A stretch of 38,260 nt of DNA, taken from NCBI GenBank assembly GCA_036274495.1, contig DASUFP010000053.1:1-38260 (forward strand), read 5' to 3'. The notes beneath the pieces were generated by a model that searched no databases, was not told the DNA's origin, and saw only the letters and a program-made list of their open reading frames with translations. A program made the translations under genes and the position numbers. The DNA comes from DASUFP01 sp036274495 (GTDB lineage Bacteria; Bacteroidota; Bacteroidia; AKYH767-A; OLB10). Of this stretch, positions 7,448-16,652 are shown piece by piece (the stretch's first letter is position 1; the number at the start of each line of letters is the position of its first letter).

Positions 7448-8629
7448 TCAGTTGGCAATTCTGTAAATGGTTCCCGTAGGATTTTTAGGCCCCATGCTGT
7501 GCTGGCCTATTATGTAAATTTCCCCGTTCGCGTCTTCTGCAAATGAATGAATCCTGATAGGTACCTCATTTGTTTTTCCCCCGTCAACGGCAGGCAGCTT
7601 CAATTCCCATTTATGTTCAGCAGTTTCTTTCAGGCAAAAGAGTTTACCCGACCAGTCGCCGAAAAAATAATAACCTGTTAATGCCGGATATTTTTTACCC
7701 CGGTACACATATCCTCCGCATACGCTGATTCCGGTTTCATGGTTGTATTCGTATATGGGTAGCGTTAGTCCGGTTTGAACGCACTGTTCGGGCGGATTGA
7801 AACAATGTAGCCCTTCCATAACTCTCCAGCCATAATTTCCGCCTTTTGTTATCAGGTCGATTTCCTCAAACTTATTTTGACCAACATCACCGCAAAAAAG
7901 CCTGCCGGTAGTTTTGTCGAATGAAAATCGCCAGGGATTCCGAAGTCCGTATGCCCAAATTTCAGGTTTAAAGGATGGATTTTCTGCAAATGGATTATCA
8001 GGTGGTATGGCATAAGGCTTTTTGCCGTCAACATCTATTCGTAGGATCTTTCCAAGCAGGGTAGTAGTGTTTTGTCCGTTTCCCGAACGGCCGTGTTCAT
8101 CATTTGCACCGCCGCCGTCACCTAATCCGATATAAAGGTATCCGTCAGGGCCAAACACCAGATTTCCCCCATTGTGATTGCCTTCCGGCTCGTCAACTTC
8201 AAGTATCCGTTGTTCAACAGCCAGCGCCTGGTTGGGATTGGCAGGATTCACATGAAATTCGGCTACAATACCCTTGTGATCAATACCCTCTTTTTTAAGG
8301 GGAGCGCTGTAGTAAACAAAGAACCTTCCGTTTTTGCTGTAATCGGGATGAAATGCAAAGCCCAGTAACCCCTTTTCGCTGTAGGCAAGGTTCAATCCGT
8401 CTATTTTACCGGAGATATCCAGGAAGGGCTCTTTCAGCACTTCATTTTTGCTGATGATAAAAATTTTGCCCCTCTGCTCCGCTACAAACAACCGGTGGGT
8501 GCCGTCGTGCGGCTCGGCCATAGCCAGCGGTGAGGTAAAGCCGGATGCTATTTTAATGAGTTTAACAGCAGGCTGAGCATAGGCAAACTGACAACAGCAA
8601 ACCAGGAGTAGTTGAATGAATCGTCTCAT
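7448..8629 (-). CDS. Secreted PQQ-dependent sugar dehydrogenase-like protein
   Basis: A 393-residue protein of the glucose/sorbosone dehydrogenase (GSDH) beta-propeller family, predicted periplasmic. A signal peptide (MRRFIQLLLVCCCQFAYAQ) is followed by propeller motifs: HNGGNLVFGPDGYLYIGLGD, EIWAYGLRNPWRFSFD, FCGDVGQNKFEEIDLI and NYGWRVMEG. Relatives (Asd, Hhip-like proteins) oxidise aldose sugars with PQQ, but many bacterial members have no tested activity. No T9SS tail is present; it ends GTIYRIAN. It is convergent with the ABC exporter with no gap, and divergent from the GIN-domain lipoprotein. Confidence 0.88.
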   Translation of the reverse strand: MRRFIQLLLVCCCQFAYAQPAVKLIKIASGFTSPLAMAEPHDGTHRLFVAEQRGKIFIISKNEVLKEPFLDISGKIDGLNLAYSEKGLLGFAFHPDYSKNGRFFVYYSAPLKKEGIDHKGIVAEFHVNPANPNQALAVEQRILEVDEPEGNHNGGNLVFGPDGYLYIGLGDGGGANDEHGRSGNGQNTTTLLGKILRIDVDGKKPYAIPPDNPFAENPSFKPEIWAYGLRNPWRFSFDKTTGRLFCGDVGQNKFEEIDLITKGGNYGWRVMEGLHCFNPPEQCVQTGLTLPIYEYNHETGISVCGGYVYRGKKYPALTGYYFFGDWSGKLFCLKETAEHKWELKLPAVDGGKTNEVPIRIHSFAEDANGEIYIIGQHSMGPKNPTGTIYRIAN

Positions 8630-8646
8630 GATAACATCGGTTTATT

Positions 8647-8654
8647 CAAAATTA
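8647..8654 (-). promoter_or_regulatory. -7 promoter box (TAATTTTG) for sugar dehydrogenase-like gene
   Basis: An exact TAnnTTTG match on the minus strand, 17 nt before the ATG at 8629. Confidence 0.5.
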
Positions 8655-8722
8655 ATCATAATTCTCTGTATGGTAACACTTGTCGTTTCGGCAGGAGTTG
8701 TTACTTTTATGAAAAGAATCGG

Positions 8723-9430
8723 ATGATGATGCGCAACTGTTTTAAATTTCTCTTTATTCTTGTTATCGGTTTTGCTTCCTGTAACGAGGTCTACAAAGGC
8801 GACGGACCTGCTATCGTGCAAAAACGCGATGTAGGTGAAATAAGAAGAATTGCAATAAATATGAATGCCACGGTAACTGTTTACGATACCTCTGCTTCAT
8901 TTTGCAATGTAACAGCTCAGGAAGATATACAAAATGGAATTGTTGCCCGAATGGACGGGCATACTCTGGTAATTGGCACTAAGGGAACGCTGATGACCGA
9001 TATGCCGGTTGAAATAGAAATCGGCATGATCCGTCCTGAAGGAATCGAAGTCAACGGATCGGCAGCAGTAACTGCCATGAACACACTTAAGAATGATAAA
9101 ATTGAACTTGAGGTAAACGGCTCCGGAGTGCTCAATCTTGATATGGTTGCCAACAAAGCCCGTTCATATGTCTCCGGTTCAGGTATCATCCGGCTTACCG
9201 GAAGCGCACAGGAGCATAAAATAGAAATTTCGGGATCGGGACAGGTTGATGGTTTCGGATTCAAAACCCTTAAAACAGGTGCCGATATATCAGGATCGGG
9301 ACGCTCAAATGTTTTTGCGTCGGAACAGCTTAATGCGCAGGTTTCGGGAAGCGGGAATGTAATTTATATGGGAACTCCCAATATCAGTAAAAGCATTTCG
9401 GGATCGGGAACGGTTTCAGCAGCACCCTGA
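8723..9430 (+). CDS. GIN-domain (DUF2807) lipoprotein
   Basis: A protein of 235 residues with a lipoprotein signal peptide (MMMRNCFKFLFILVIGFASC, lipobox Cys20) followed by a DUF2807 'head GIN' domain. The repeated VNGSG/VSGSG/ISGSG strands, spaced about 20 residues apart, fit a right-handed beta-helix. Bacteroidetes carry many such proteins; they have been called putative autotransporter adhesins, but function is not established. The triple ATG at 8723-8731 gives a clean signal peptide. The frame stays open upstream to 8612, but that part overlaps the start of the divergent gene and lacks signal-peptide character. It is probably anchored in the outer membrane. Confidence 0.87.
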   Translation: MMMRNCFKFLFILVIGFASCNEVYKGDGPAIVQKRDVGEIRRIAINMNATVTVYDTSASFCNVTAQEDIQNGIVARMDGHTLVIGTKGTLMTDMPVEIEIGMIRPEGIEVNGSAAVTAMNTLKNDKIELEVNGSGVLNLDMVANKARSYVSGSGIIRLTGSAQEHKIEISGSGQVDGFGFKTLKTGADISGSGRSNVFASEQLNAQVSGSGNVIYMGTPNISKSISGSGTVSAAP

Positions 9431-9477
9431 TTGTCTGATTTGTAAATGCGCTTACGCTGAAATTGCTTTTTCATTAG

Positions 9478-9485
9478 TAGGTTTG
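9478..9485 (+). promoter_or_regulatory. -7 promoter box (TAGGTTTG) for glycosyltransferase
   Basis: An exact TAnnTTTG match followed by CGC, 14 nt before the ATG at 9500. Confidence 0.5.
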
Positions 9486-9499
9486 CGCTACTTTTCAAA

Positions 9500-10603
9500 A
9501 TGAAAATCGCGATAGCCGGTACCCGCGGCATACCAAACAAATACGGCGGATTCGAACAATGTGCCCAGTACCTGTCGGAACTGCTGGTGCAAATGGGACA
9601 TGAGGTTACCGTGTACAACACCCACTATCATCCCTGGCAGAAATCCATGTTGGGTGATGTACACATCGTTAAAAAATTCAACCCGGAAAACACTATCGGA
9701 ACAGCCGGAAATTTTATTTATGATTTTTTGTGCATGCGTCATGCGGTAAGCACGCAAACAGATGTATTACTCGTGTTGGGCTATACAACGGCGTCCGTTT
9801 TTTATCCGTTGATGAGGTGGAAGTCTGCACACCTCGTGACAAACATGGATGGCCTCGAATGGAAACGCGACAAGTGGAACGGATTCATTAAGCGACTGGC
9901 AAAATGGTTCGAAAAACTGGGAGCAAACTATTCACCCTGGTTAATTTCCGACAACCCTGAAATTGCTGCATATCTCAAAAAAACATACAACCGCAGTTCG
10001 TATTGCATTGCTTATGGCTGCAATAAGTTTACGCATCCCGACCCTGATGCCATACGACCTGTAAAAATTAAATCGGACCGTTATGGTGTATTGATAGCAC
10101 GAATGGAACCCGAAAACAATATTGAAATGGCTCTCGAAGGATTTGCCGCCTCAGACTGGGATGGTGAACTGATTGTGGTTGGGGATACAGGTACGCGTTA
10201 TGGCAAAAAAATGAAAGCCTTAAAAGCCGGCGACGGCAGGATTCATTTTACAGGAGGAATATATGACCAGGAGTTGCTGAACAACCTCAGGTATTACTCT
10301 TCGTTTTATATTCACGGGCATTCGGTGGGAGGTACCAACCCTTCGCTGCTGGAGGCCATGGCTTGCGGCTGCCTGATACTGATGCATGGAAATAATTTTA
10401 ATAAATCGGTAACAGAAGGCAATGCGCATAGCTTTGTTACCGCTGCCGGATTAACCGCATTACTCAATCAATGGGACCAAACAATAAGCAGGCACGGATC
10501 GTTCAGAGAGGGCAATTATAAGCTCGTATCCGAAAAATATAACTGGAAGGTTATAGCTGAAAAATATGAGGCCTGTTTCAGGGAAATTACCGGAAAAAAA
10601 TGA
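9500..10603 (+). CDS. DUF1972 family glycosyltransferase
   Basis: A GT-B glycosyltransferase of 367 residues. The N-terminal DUF1972 domain opens with IAGTRGIPNKYGGFEQCAQY, the signature of rhamnosyl- and related transferases in capsule and O-antigen loci. The C-terminal half is GT4-like, with LIVVGDTGTRYGK, YIHGHSVGGTNPSLLEAMACG (the EX7E-type donor site ending in an acidic Glu) and a C-terminal helix. It transfers a sugar from a nucleotide donor to a growing cell-surface glycan on the cytoplasmic side; sugar identity is unknown. It begins the group with the RemB/Wzi-like gene and the WecA-like gene, all on the plus strand. Confidence 0.88.
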   Translation: MKIAIAGTRGIPNKYGGFEQCAQYLSELLVQMGHEVTVYNTHYHPWQKSMLGDVHIVKKFNPENTIGTAGNFIYDFLCMRHAVSTQTDVLLVLGYTTASVFYPLMRWKSAHLVTNMDGLEWKRDKWNGFIKRLAKWFEKLGANYSPWLISDNPEIAAYLKKTYNRSSYCIAYGCNKFTHPDPDAIRPVKIKSDRYGVLIARMEPENNIEMALEGFAASDWDGELIVVGDTGTRYGKKMKALKAGDGRIHFTGGIYDQELLNNLRYYSSFYIHGHSVGGTNPSLLEAMACGCLILMHGNNFNKSVTEGNAHSFVTAAGLTALLNQWDQTISRHGSFREGNYKLVSEKYNWKVIAEKYEACFREITGKK

Positions 10604-10689
10604 ATTGTAGTGCGGTTAACAAAATAGCATTGAACGGTGATAAATAAACAAATTCGAAGTAGTAACTTGCGGCAGAAAACAGCGTGACA

Positions 10690-12297
10690 ATGAAAAAACA
10701 GGGTTTGGTTCTTTTTGTGGTGATGTGTCTGATGGCGCTGCAAACCATGGCGCAACATTATTACATTCCCTTAAACCGTGACCTATACGACAGGTACGAT
10801 CCATGGCTCTACAAAGTTGGCTCCGGATTTCACAGCGCCATTAAACCCTATGTGAGTGAAGAAATTGCCGCTGCCGCCCCCATCGACTCCATTGATAATC
10901 CGGCCCGCCCCGATACGGCATTCAATAAAAAATGGATAGGCCGAAAATTGCGGTCCGAACATCTGCTTGAAGTTCATGAAGATGATTTTTTCCTTTACGG
11001 TGATATCAATTTTGAACTCAGCGGGGGAAAGGCAATGGAAGATCCCGAAAGCAGAAATACGTATATCAACTCACGTGGTGTTTCGGTAGGAGGAACCTTC
11101 GGCCGGCATTTTTCATTCGCGTCCACCTATCTCGAATCCCAGGCACGTTTTCCGACATATCTCGATTCGGCGGTAAGAGAGACCTTCGTTGTTCCCGGAG
11201 GTGCAAGAGTGAAAAATATGGGCGACAAATTTGATTATGGCACGGCTACCGGTTCAATATCGTTTTCTCTCAAAAAGCATTTCAGTTTTCAGTTCGGGCA
11301 TGATAAAAATTTTATCGGCGATGGTTATCGCTCCATGCTGCTCTCAGATAACGCGTACAACTATCCTTTCTTAAAAGTAAATGCCACTTTCTGGAAAGTA
11401 AAATACATGGTGCTCTATGCTCTTTTTCAGGATGGACCCTATGTAACCAATGATGAAGAGAGCTTCAGAAGAAAATATGCTACCTTTCATTACCTCGATG
11501 TTGATATAGGAAAAAGGCTGACCGTTGGAGTGCTTGAAGCTATCATCTGGCGCTACGATTCAACACGTGCGTTTGATATTAATTACATGAATCCGGTCAT
11601 ATTTCTTCGTCCGGTCGAATATTCAATCGGTTCTCCCGATAATGCGCTTATCGGATTTAACATGAAATTTAAACTCAACAGCATGAGTTACCTCTACGGA
11701 CAGCTGATGCTTGATGAATTTAAAATTGACGAAGTAAGAGCCCGCAACGGTTGGTGGGGTAACAAACAGGCTTTCCAGCTGGGCGTACGAACCATGCAGC
11801 TGGCCGGAATAAAAGGTCTTGGTGCATGGACCGAATTCAACTATGCACGGCCTTATACCTACCAGCACCGGAGTACGGCAACAGCATATGCGCATTACAA
11901 TCAGCCGCTGGCCCACCCGCTCGGAGGGAATTTTTGGGAATCCATCTCGTCGGTACAATACCATTGGCGTGACGTTTACGGCGAAGCGAGATTCTCTTAC
12001 GCCCGTGTTGGATATGATTACGACAGTACCGGCGCTCCCGTAAATTACGGACATAATGTGCTGCTGAGTTACGAAACCCGTCCCGATGAATATGGCAACA
12101 AAACATTGCAGGGTCTGGATACCAAAATAATCGGCATCTCATTAAGAGCATGGTACCTGCTCAATCCTAAAAGTAACATGATGATTGGTGCAGGAATTTC
12201 GGTTCGTAACACGTCAAATAAAAATGGTACCGACGATTTAACCCAGTTTAACATTGGTTTCAGGACTGCCCTCTATAATCGTTACTTTGATTTTTAG
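10690..12297 (+). CDS. RemB/Wzi-like outer-membrane beta-barrel protein
   Basis: A 535-residue secreted or outer-membrane protein with a signal peptide (MKKQGLVLFVVMCLMALQTMAQ). It matches the capsule-assembly Wzi / gliding-motility RemB type: conserved stretches such as FQFGHDKNFIGDGYRSMLLS, YPFLKVNATFWKVKYMVLY and YLYGQLMLDEFK, alternating amphipathic strands, and a C-terminal aromatic end (YNRYFDF). Wzi anchors capsule at the cell surface; RemB is a mobile surface protein in Flavobacterium johnsoniae. I use ATG 10690 rather than the GTG two codons earlier, because it opens the signal peptide directly. Its place between two glycan-synthesis genes fits capsule or exopolysaccharide attachment. 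Confidence 0.85.
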   Translation: MKKQGLVLFVVMCLMALQTMAQHYYIPLNRDLYDRYDPWLYKVGSGFHSAIKPYVSEEIAAAAPIDSIDNPARPDTAFNKKWIGRKLRSEHLLEVHEDDFFLYGDINFELSGGKAMEDPESRNTYINSRGVSVGGTFGRHFSFASTYLESQARFPTYLDSAVRETFVVPGGARVKNMGDKFDYGTATGSISFSLKKHFSFQFGHDKNFIGDGYRSMLLSDNAYNYPFLKVNATFWKVKYMVLYALFQDGPYVTNDEESFRRKYATFHYLDVDIGKRLTVGVLEAIIWRYDSTRAFDINYMNPVIFLRPVEYSIGSPDNALIGFNMKFKLNSMSYLYGQLMLDEFKIDEVRARNGWWGNKQAFQLGVRTMQLAGIKGLGAWTEFNYARPYTYQHRSTATAYAHYNQPLAHPLGGNFWESISSVQYHWRDVYGEARFSYARVGYDYDSTGAPVNYGHNVLLSYETRPDEYGNKTLQGLDTKIIGISLRAWYLLNPKSNMMIGAGISVRNTSNKNGTDDLTQFNIGFRTALYNRYFDF

Positions 12298-12426
12298 ATT
12301 TTTAAATAATTGATTATCAGTTGTTTAAATCATTTTTCAAAAAAGTAACTTAGAAAAAGTCATTAACTCACCAATTAATTGATTGATTTCACCTAATTTT
12401 AATGCTAGGCACCCCCCCGAAAGCCT

Positions 12427-12434
12427 TATATTTG
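12427..12434 (+). promoter_or_regulatory. -7 promoter box (TATATTTG) for WecA-like gene
   Basis: An exact TAnnTTTG match, 21 nt before the ATG at 12456. It lies in a 158-bp gap after the RemB/Wzi-like gene, so the transferase gene probably has its own promoter. Confidence 0.5.
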
Positions 12435-12455
12435 AAGCGTTAACATTTTTGTTAT

Positions 12456-13526
12456 ATGATCAATATTGCTTTCGGTTGCATAACCGCTTTCTTAATTACT
12501 TTTCTGGCGATTCCGTCCATTATCAACGTGGCGGTAATCAAAAACCTCTTTGACGAACCCGGAGAACGAAAGCTGCACTCTACAAGCATTCCGACTTTAG
12601 GCGGACTTGCAATTTTTGCAGGCGTTGTTTTTTCATACACTTTTTGGTCGGCAGGATTTGACAACCTGATAACACAATATATCATTGCGGCAATAATCGT
12701 GATGTTCTTTATCGGTATCAAAGACGATATTGTTGAACTTACGGCACGCAAAAAATTTATCGGACAACTGGTTTCAGCGGTTATCATTGTGTTGTTTGCC
12801 GATATGCGGCTTACAAGTCTCTATGGCATTTTTGGAATATATGAAATACCCGGATGGTTCAGCGTTATCTTTTCAATATTTACAATTCTGGTTGTAATCA
12901 ATTCATACAACCTTATTGACGGTGTTGACGGTCTCGCAGCAGGAATTGGAGCTATTGCCTCTTTCACATTTGGTTTGTGGTTTTATAATTACCACCAGAT
13001 CGCACTGTGCATTTTATCTTTTACGCTCTTCAGTTCTCTGCTGGCATTTTTAGTATATAATTTTTCGCCTGCAAATATTTTCATGGGCGACACCGGCTCA
13101 CTTATCGTGGGATTAATCCTTGCCATACTTGCAATTAATTTCGTCGAACTTAGTTTCGCTTCGTTACCCGATGCCTTCCCGTTTCGTTCAAGCCCTGCTA
13201 TGGCAATAGCCATACTTATTATCCCATTGTCCGACACGTTGCGTGTCTTTGTGCTGCGCATCATGCGAAAGCAGTCGCCATTCAAAGCCGACCGCAATCA
13301 TATGCATCACGTACTGCTCGATTTAGGGATGGGACACCGGGGTGTTGCACTGACGTTGTATCTGGTAAACATCGGTTTTATTTTTATCGCTCTTTTGTTA
13401 CGCGATATTTCAAGTTTCTTGCTGCTCTCTATCCTGGCAGGTATAGCTGTAATTCTCAGCATTATTCCCATTGCGCTCAGGAGTTCAGCTATTAAAGCGC
13501 GCCAGGCAAAAATCAAGGTTTTCTGA
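12456..13526 (+). CDS. WecA-like undecaprenyl-phosphate sugar-1-P transferase
   Basis: An integral membrane enzyme of 356 residues with about ten TM segments from the MraY/WecA/TagO superfamily. It moves a sugar-1-phosphate (commonly GlcNAc-1-P) from UDP-sugar to undecaprenyl phosphate, the first step of many surface glycans. Motifs: DDIVELTARKKFIGQ with Asp90-Asp91 (Mg binding), NSYNLIDGVDGLAAGIG, FMGDTGSLIVGL, and the HMHHVLLDLGMGHR loop that separates WecA-type from MraY-type proteins. It starts at ATG 12456. Together with the DUF1972 transferase and the RemB/Wzi-like barrel it forms a partial polysaccharide pathway. Confidence 0.9.
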   Translation: MINIAFGCITAFLITFLAIPSIINVAVIKNLFDEPGERKLHSTSIPTLGGLAIFAGVVFSYTFWSAGFDNLITQYIIAAIIVMFFIGIKDDIVELTARKKFIGQLVSAVIIVLFADMRLTSLYGIFGIYEIPGWFSVIFSIFTILVVINSYNLIDGVDGLAAGIGAIASFTFGLWFYNYHQIALCILSFTLFSSLLAFLVYNFSPANIFMGDTGSLIVGLILAILAINFVELSFASLPDAFPFRSSPAMAIAILIIPLSDTLRVFVLRIMRKQSPFKADRNHMHHVLLDLGMGHRGVALTLYLVNIGFIFIALLLRDISSFLLLSILAGIAVILSIIPIALRSSAIKARQAKIKVF

Positions 13527-13563
13527 GCCATCCGGCCTGTATGGTAATTTGACCCGGCTGAAC

Positions 13564-13571
13564 TATCTTTG
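13564..13571 (+). promoter_or_regulatory. -7 promoter box (TATCTTTG) for gatA
   Basis: An exact TAnnTTTG match followed by CAGC, 13 nt before the ATG at 13585. Confidence 0.55.
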
Positions 13572-13584
13572 CAGCCTCTTTTGA

Positions 13585-15009
13585 ATGCAATTGAAGCCAT
13601 CCGCTACTTATAACGAAATCCGTTCCGGTCTCAGTCAGGGCAACTTAACCTGTGTTGCTGTTGTCGATTTTTACCTGAACCAAATAGCCCGGCAAAACGG
13701 TGAGCTGAATGCTTTTTTAGAAGTTTTTGATGCCGATGCCAAAAGTGCCGCCATTAAAATCGACGAAAAGTTGAAAAACGGAACTGCCGGTAAACTGGCA
13801 GGTATGGTTATCGGATTAAAAGATAACATGTGTTATAAGGATCATAAGGTAAGTGCATCCTCCAGAATTCTTGAAAACTTTAAAAGCCTCTACACTGCTA
13901 CGGCCGTTGAAAAATTGCTGGCAGAAGACGCTATCATTATCGGACGTCTCAATTGTGATGAGTTTGCAATGGGCAGTTCAAATGAGAACTCAGCTTTTGG
14001 GCCTGTAAAAAATCCGCTGAACCCCGAAATGGTACCGGGTGGATCATCGGGAGGAAGCGTAGCGGCAGTGGCTGCCGGAATGTGTACAGCAACGCTTGGC
14101 TCCGATACCGGAGGATCCATCAGACAACCTGCATCCTTTTGCGGACTGGTTGGCTTTAAACCATCGTACGGCAGAATTTCCAGGTACGGACTCATTGCTT
14201 ATGCATCCTCGTTCGATCAAATCGGACCCATTACCCGTAATGTGGAAGATGCCGCACTCCTATATGAGGTTATGGCAGGAGCCGATCCCCACGACAGCAC
14301 CACTTCACAGCGTCCGGTGCACGACGGAAAAGTTACCGAAGAAAAAAAACGAATTGCAGTTATTCGCGAGTGTATGGAGGATCCGGGCCTGGATCCTGAA
14401 ATAAGAAAGCAGTTGGATTCGATTATTGACCAACTCAAAAACGAAGGACACTCAGTTGAGATGGTAAGTTTTCCTTTTCTCGATTTGATGGTTCCGGTTT
14501 ATTATGTACTTACAACAGCCGAAGCATCATCCAATCTTTCACGATTTGGCGGAATCCTGTATGGTCACCGCAGTCCGGAAACTACCGACATCGACTCTGC
14601 TTTCAGAAAATCGCGAACCGAAGGCTTTGGTGCCGAAGTAAAGCGCCGCATTATGCTCGGAACTTTTGTATTGAGCTCGGGCTATTATGATGCCTATTAC
14701 AACAAGGCACAAAAAGTAAGAAGGGTGCTGAAAAACAAAACCGAAGCGATTTTTGCCCAACACGATTTTATCCTGATTCCTACCACGCCGGTCACCGCTT
14801 TTAAACGAGGTGATATAAAAGATCCGGTGACCATGTACCTCCAGGATATCTATACGGTTCAGGCCAACCTGACCGGGATACCTGCTATAAGTTTACCTAA
14901 AGGACTGCATTCCAATGGATTGCCATTCGGCATCCAGGTGATGTCGCCCCGTTTTTCTGAGCAAAGCCTGCTCGAATTTGCCGGTTATCTTCAACGCATT
15001 GTTAACTAA
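13585..15009 (+). CDS. gatA: Asp/Glu-tRNA amidotransferase subunit A
   Basis: The amidase subunit of GatCAB, which makes Gln-tRNA(Gln) and/or Asn-tRNA(Asn) from mischarged precursors using ammonia released from glutamine. The 474 residues show a full amidase-signature domain: catalytic Lys79 in VIGLKDN, cis-Ser154 in PGGSSGGS, and nucleophile Ser178 in SDTGGSIRQPASFCGLVG. These positions coincide with those I recall for Staphylococcus aureus GatA. KPSYGRISRYGL further supports GatA over a general amidase. gatB and gatC are not in the window, which is common in this phylum. It starts at ATG 13585, shortly after a -7 box. Confidence 0.94.
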   Translation: MQLKPSATYNEIRSGLSQGNLTCVAVVDFYLNQIARQNGELNAFLEVFDADAKSAAIKIDEKLKNGTAGKLAGMVIGLKDNMCYKDHKVSASSRILENFKSLYTATAVEKLLAEDAIIIGRLNCDEFAMGSSNENSAFGPVKNPLNPEMVPGGSSGGSVAAVAAGMCTATLGSDTGGSIRQPASFCGLVGFKPSYGRISRYGLIAYASSFDQIGPITRNVEDAALLYEVMAGADPHDSTTSQRPVHDGKVTEEKKRIAVIRECMEDPGLDPEIRKQLDSIIDQLKNEGHSVEMVSFPFLDLMVPVYYVLTTAEASSNLSRFGGILYGHRSPETTDIDSAFRKSRTEGFGAEVKRRIMLGTFVLSSGYYDAYYNKAQKVRRVLKNKTEAIFAQHDFILIPTTPVTAFKRGDIKDPVTMYLQDIYTVQANLTGIPAISLPKGLHSNGLPFGIQVMSPRFSEQSLLEFAGYLQRIVN

Positions 15010-15017
15010 TTGATTGC

Positions 15018-15043
15018 CGGGATGTAAGATTCCCGTCTTCTTT
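15018..15043 (+). terminator. Weak terminator-like hairpin after gatA
   Basis: A 5-bp stem cggga/tcccg with an 8-nt loop is followed by TCTTCTTT. It is short, so termination is uncertain. Confidence 0.25.
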
Positions 15044-15057
15044 AGTGTATAATTTTC

Positions 15058-15065
15058 TAATTTTG
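15058..15065 (+). promoter_or_regulatory. -7 promoter box (TAATTTTG) for lytic transglycosylase
   Basis: An exact TAnnTTTG match. It falls inside the longer open frame that begins at a GTG at 15045, which argues that translation starts further down, at TTG 15111. Confidence 0.45.
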
Positions 15066-15110
15066 TGCGTTATTAGTTTTTACAAAACCAACTACTTAAA
15101 ACGAAACGTA

Positions 15111-16652
15111 TTGATAAAGAAAGCATTAACAATTCTGAGTAGCGCATGTTTACTTGGAACTGCGGGTGTTTTTCCTGCTGTGGCACAACAAACAGCAACA
15201 TGTGCCGGCACACAACCTGGTGACCCGATTGCAGAGATGCTCGACAGTCTGGTTACACTGAACAACGTTATCCGTTACAACAACCTTAGCGAGTTTGGTG
15301 ACGGCGTAACCACCAGTTCCAATATTCCGCATTACAGCGATGAAATTTATCGTCAGCGGATGAGTAAAATAATTACACCCATTCCTCTCGAGTACAACGA
15401 ACAGGTATCAAAGTACATCGATTTATATGCCTATCGGAAGCGCGGACTAACATCGCGTGTTTTGGGACTTTCCAATTTGTATTTCCCACTGTTTGAAGAA
15501 ATTCTCGATAAAGAGGGACTGCCTCTTGAATTCAAATATTTGTCGGTGGTTGAATCCGCGCTCAATCCTATTGCCGTTTCAAGAGTTGGTGCAACAGGTT
15601 TGTGGCAATTCATGTACAATACAGGTAAACTATACGGACTCAAAACAACTTCGTATTACGACGAACGACGCGATCCTGTTAAATCCACTTATGCGGCTTG
15701 TAAGTATTTTAAGGACATGTATGCCATCTACAACGACTGGCTACTGGTGATTGCTGCATATAACTGTGGTGCCGGAAATGTAAATAAGGCTATCAAACGT
15801 TCAGGAGGTAAAACCAATTTTTGGGAAATATCAAAATACCTTCCTGCCGAAACGCGCGGTTATGTTCCGGCATTCATTGCAGTTGCATACGTAATGAATT
15901 ATTCCAGCGAACACCAGTTGTTCCCGGTTGCTCCCGCATATAACTATTTCGAAGTTGATACGGTCTCTGTAAAACGTAGTGCATCATTAATGAAGATTTC
16001 CAAAGCTATCGATCTGCCTTATGATGTTTTGTGTTATCTGAATCCCTTATTTAAGCGGGGAATTATTCCCGATACGCAGGAGCCTAATATTATCCGGCTT
16101 CCGGCTAACAAAGTAACAGCATACATTGATGCCGAGCCGGCTATCTTCGGACCCGAAACACCTGAACAACCTGAAAATCTTCTGGCTTCAGCTGAATCGA
16201 CCAGCCCACAGGCTTATACCTATGAAAGCAAGCGGGTAAAGAAATCCTATTATGTTCGCAGTGGCGACAATTTATCAAGACTTGCCGATAATTTTGGCTG
16301 TTCGGTAAATGACTTGAAAAAATGGAATAGGATGTCAGGTTCATTTCTTGCAAAAGGTCAGAAATTAAGTTATTACACTACCGAAAGAGTTAAAGTTCCT
16401 GTTCAACAGGAACTCGTTGCCGCCAAAAAAGATACATCAACAGAAACTGCCGCTGCAAAAACTGCTGCCACTACATCAACAGAAAGCAGTGGTAAATATG
16501 TATATCACATGGTTCAAAAAGGCGACACCCTGTGGAACATCGCTCAGCGCTACGAGGGTGTAACGGTTGAAGGAATCATGGAGCTGAACAAGCTTCACGA
16601 TGGTAAAGGTCTCAAGCCCGGCATGAAGTTAAAAGTAATGCAGAACAGCTGA
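15111..16652 (+). CDS. Lytic transglycosylase with two LysM domains (MltD-like)
   Basis: A cell-wall enzyme that cleaves the MurNAc-GlcNAc bond to form 1,6-anhydroMurNAc. From TTG 15111 it has 513 residues: signal peptide (IKKALTILSSACLLGTAGVF...AVAQQ), SLT domain with catalytic Glu148 in VVESALNPIAVSRVGATGLW, WQFMYNTGKLYGL and AAYNCGAGNVNKAI, then two LysM peptidoglycan-binding domains at about 379-422 (YYVRSGDNLSRLADNFG) and 461-508 (HMVQKGDTLWNIAQRY), separated by an Ala/Thr/Ser linker. The frame is open to a GTG at 15045, but those 22 codons lack signal-peptide character and contain the promoter box. Its stop abuts that of the convergent TPM gene. Confidence 0.9.
   Translation: MIKKALTILSSACLLGTAGVFPAVAQQTATCAGTQPGDPIAEMLDSLVTLNNVIRYNNLSEFGDGVTTSSNIPHYSDEIYRQRMSKIITPIPLEYNEQVSKYIDLYAYRKRGLTSRVLGLSNLYFPLFEEILDKEGLPLEFKYLSVVESALNPIAVSRVGATGLWQFMYNTGKLYGLKTTSYYDERRDPVKSTYAACKYFKDMYAIYNDWLLVIAAYNCGAGNVNKAIKRSGGKTNFWEISKYLPAETRGYVPAFIAVAYVMNYSSEHQLFPVAPAYNYFEVDTVSVKRSASLMKISKAIDLPYDVLCYLNPLFKRGIIPDTQEPNIIRLPANKVTAYIDAEPAIFGPETPEQPENLLASAESTSPQAYTYESKRVKKSYYVRSGDNLSRLADNFGCSVNDLKKWNRMSGSFLAKGQKLSYYTTERVKVPVQQELVAAKKDTSTETAAAKTAATTSTESSGKYVYHMVQKGDTLWNIAQRYEGVTVEGIMELNKLHDGKGLKPGMKLKVMQNS

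Noticed and set aside
8612..8722. N-terminal extension of the GIN-domain lipoprotein
   Set aside because: It overlaps the start of the divergent gene; the signal peptide begins at the ATG cluster 8723-8731.
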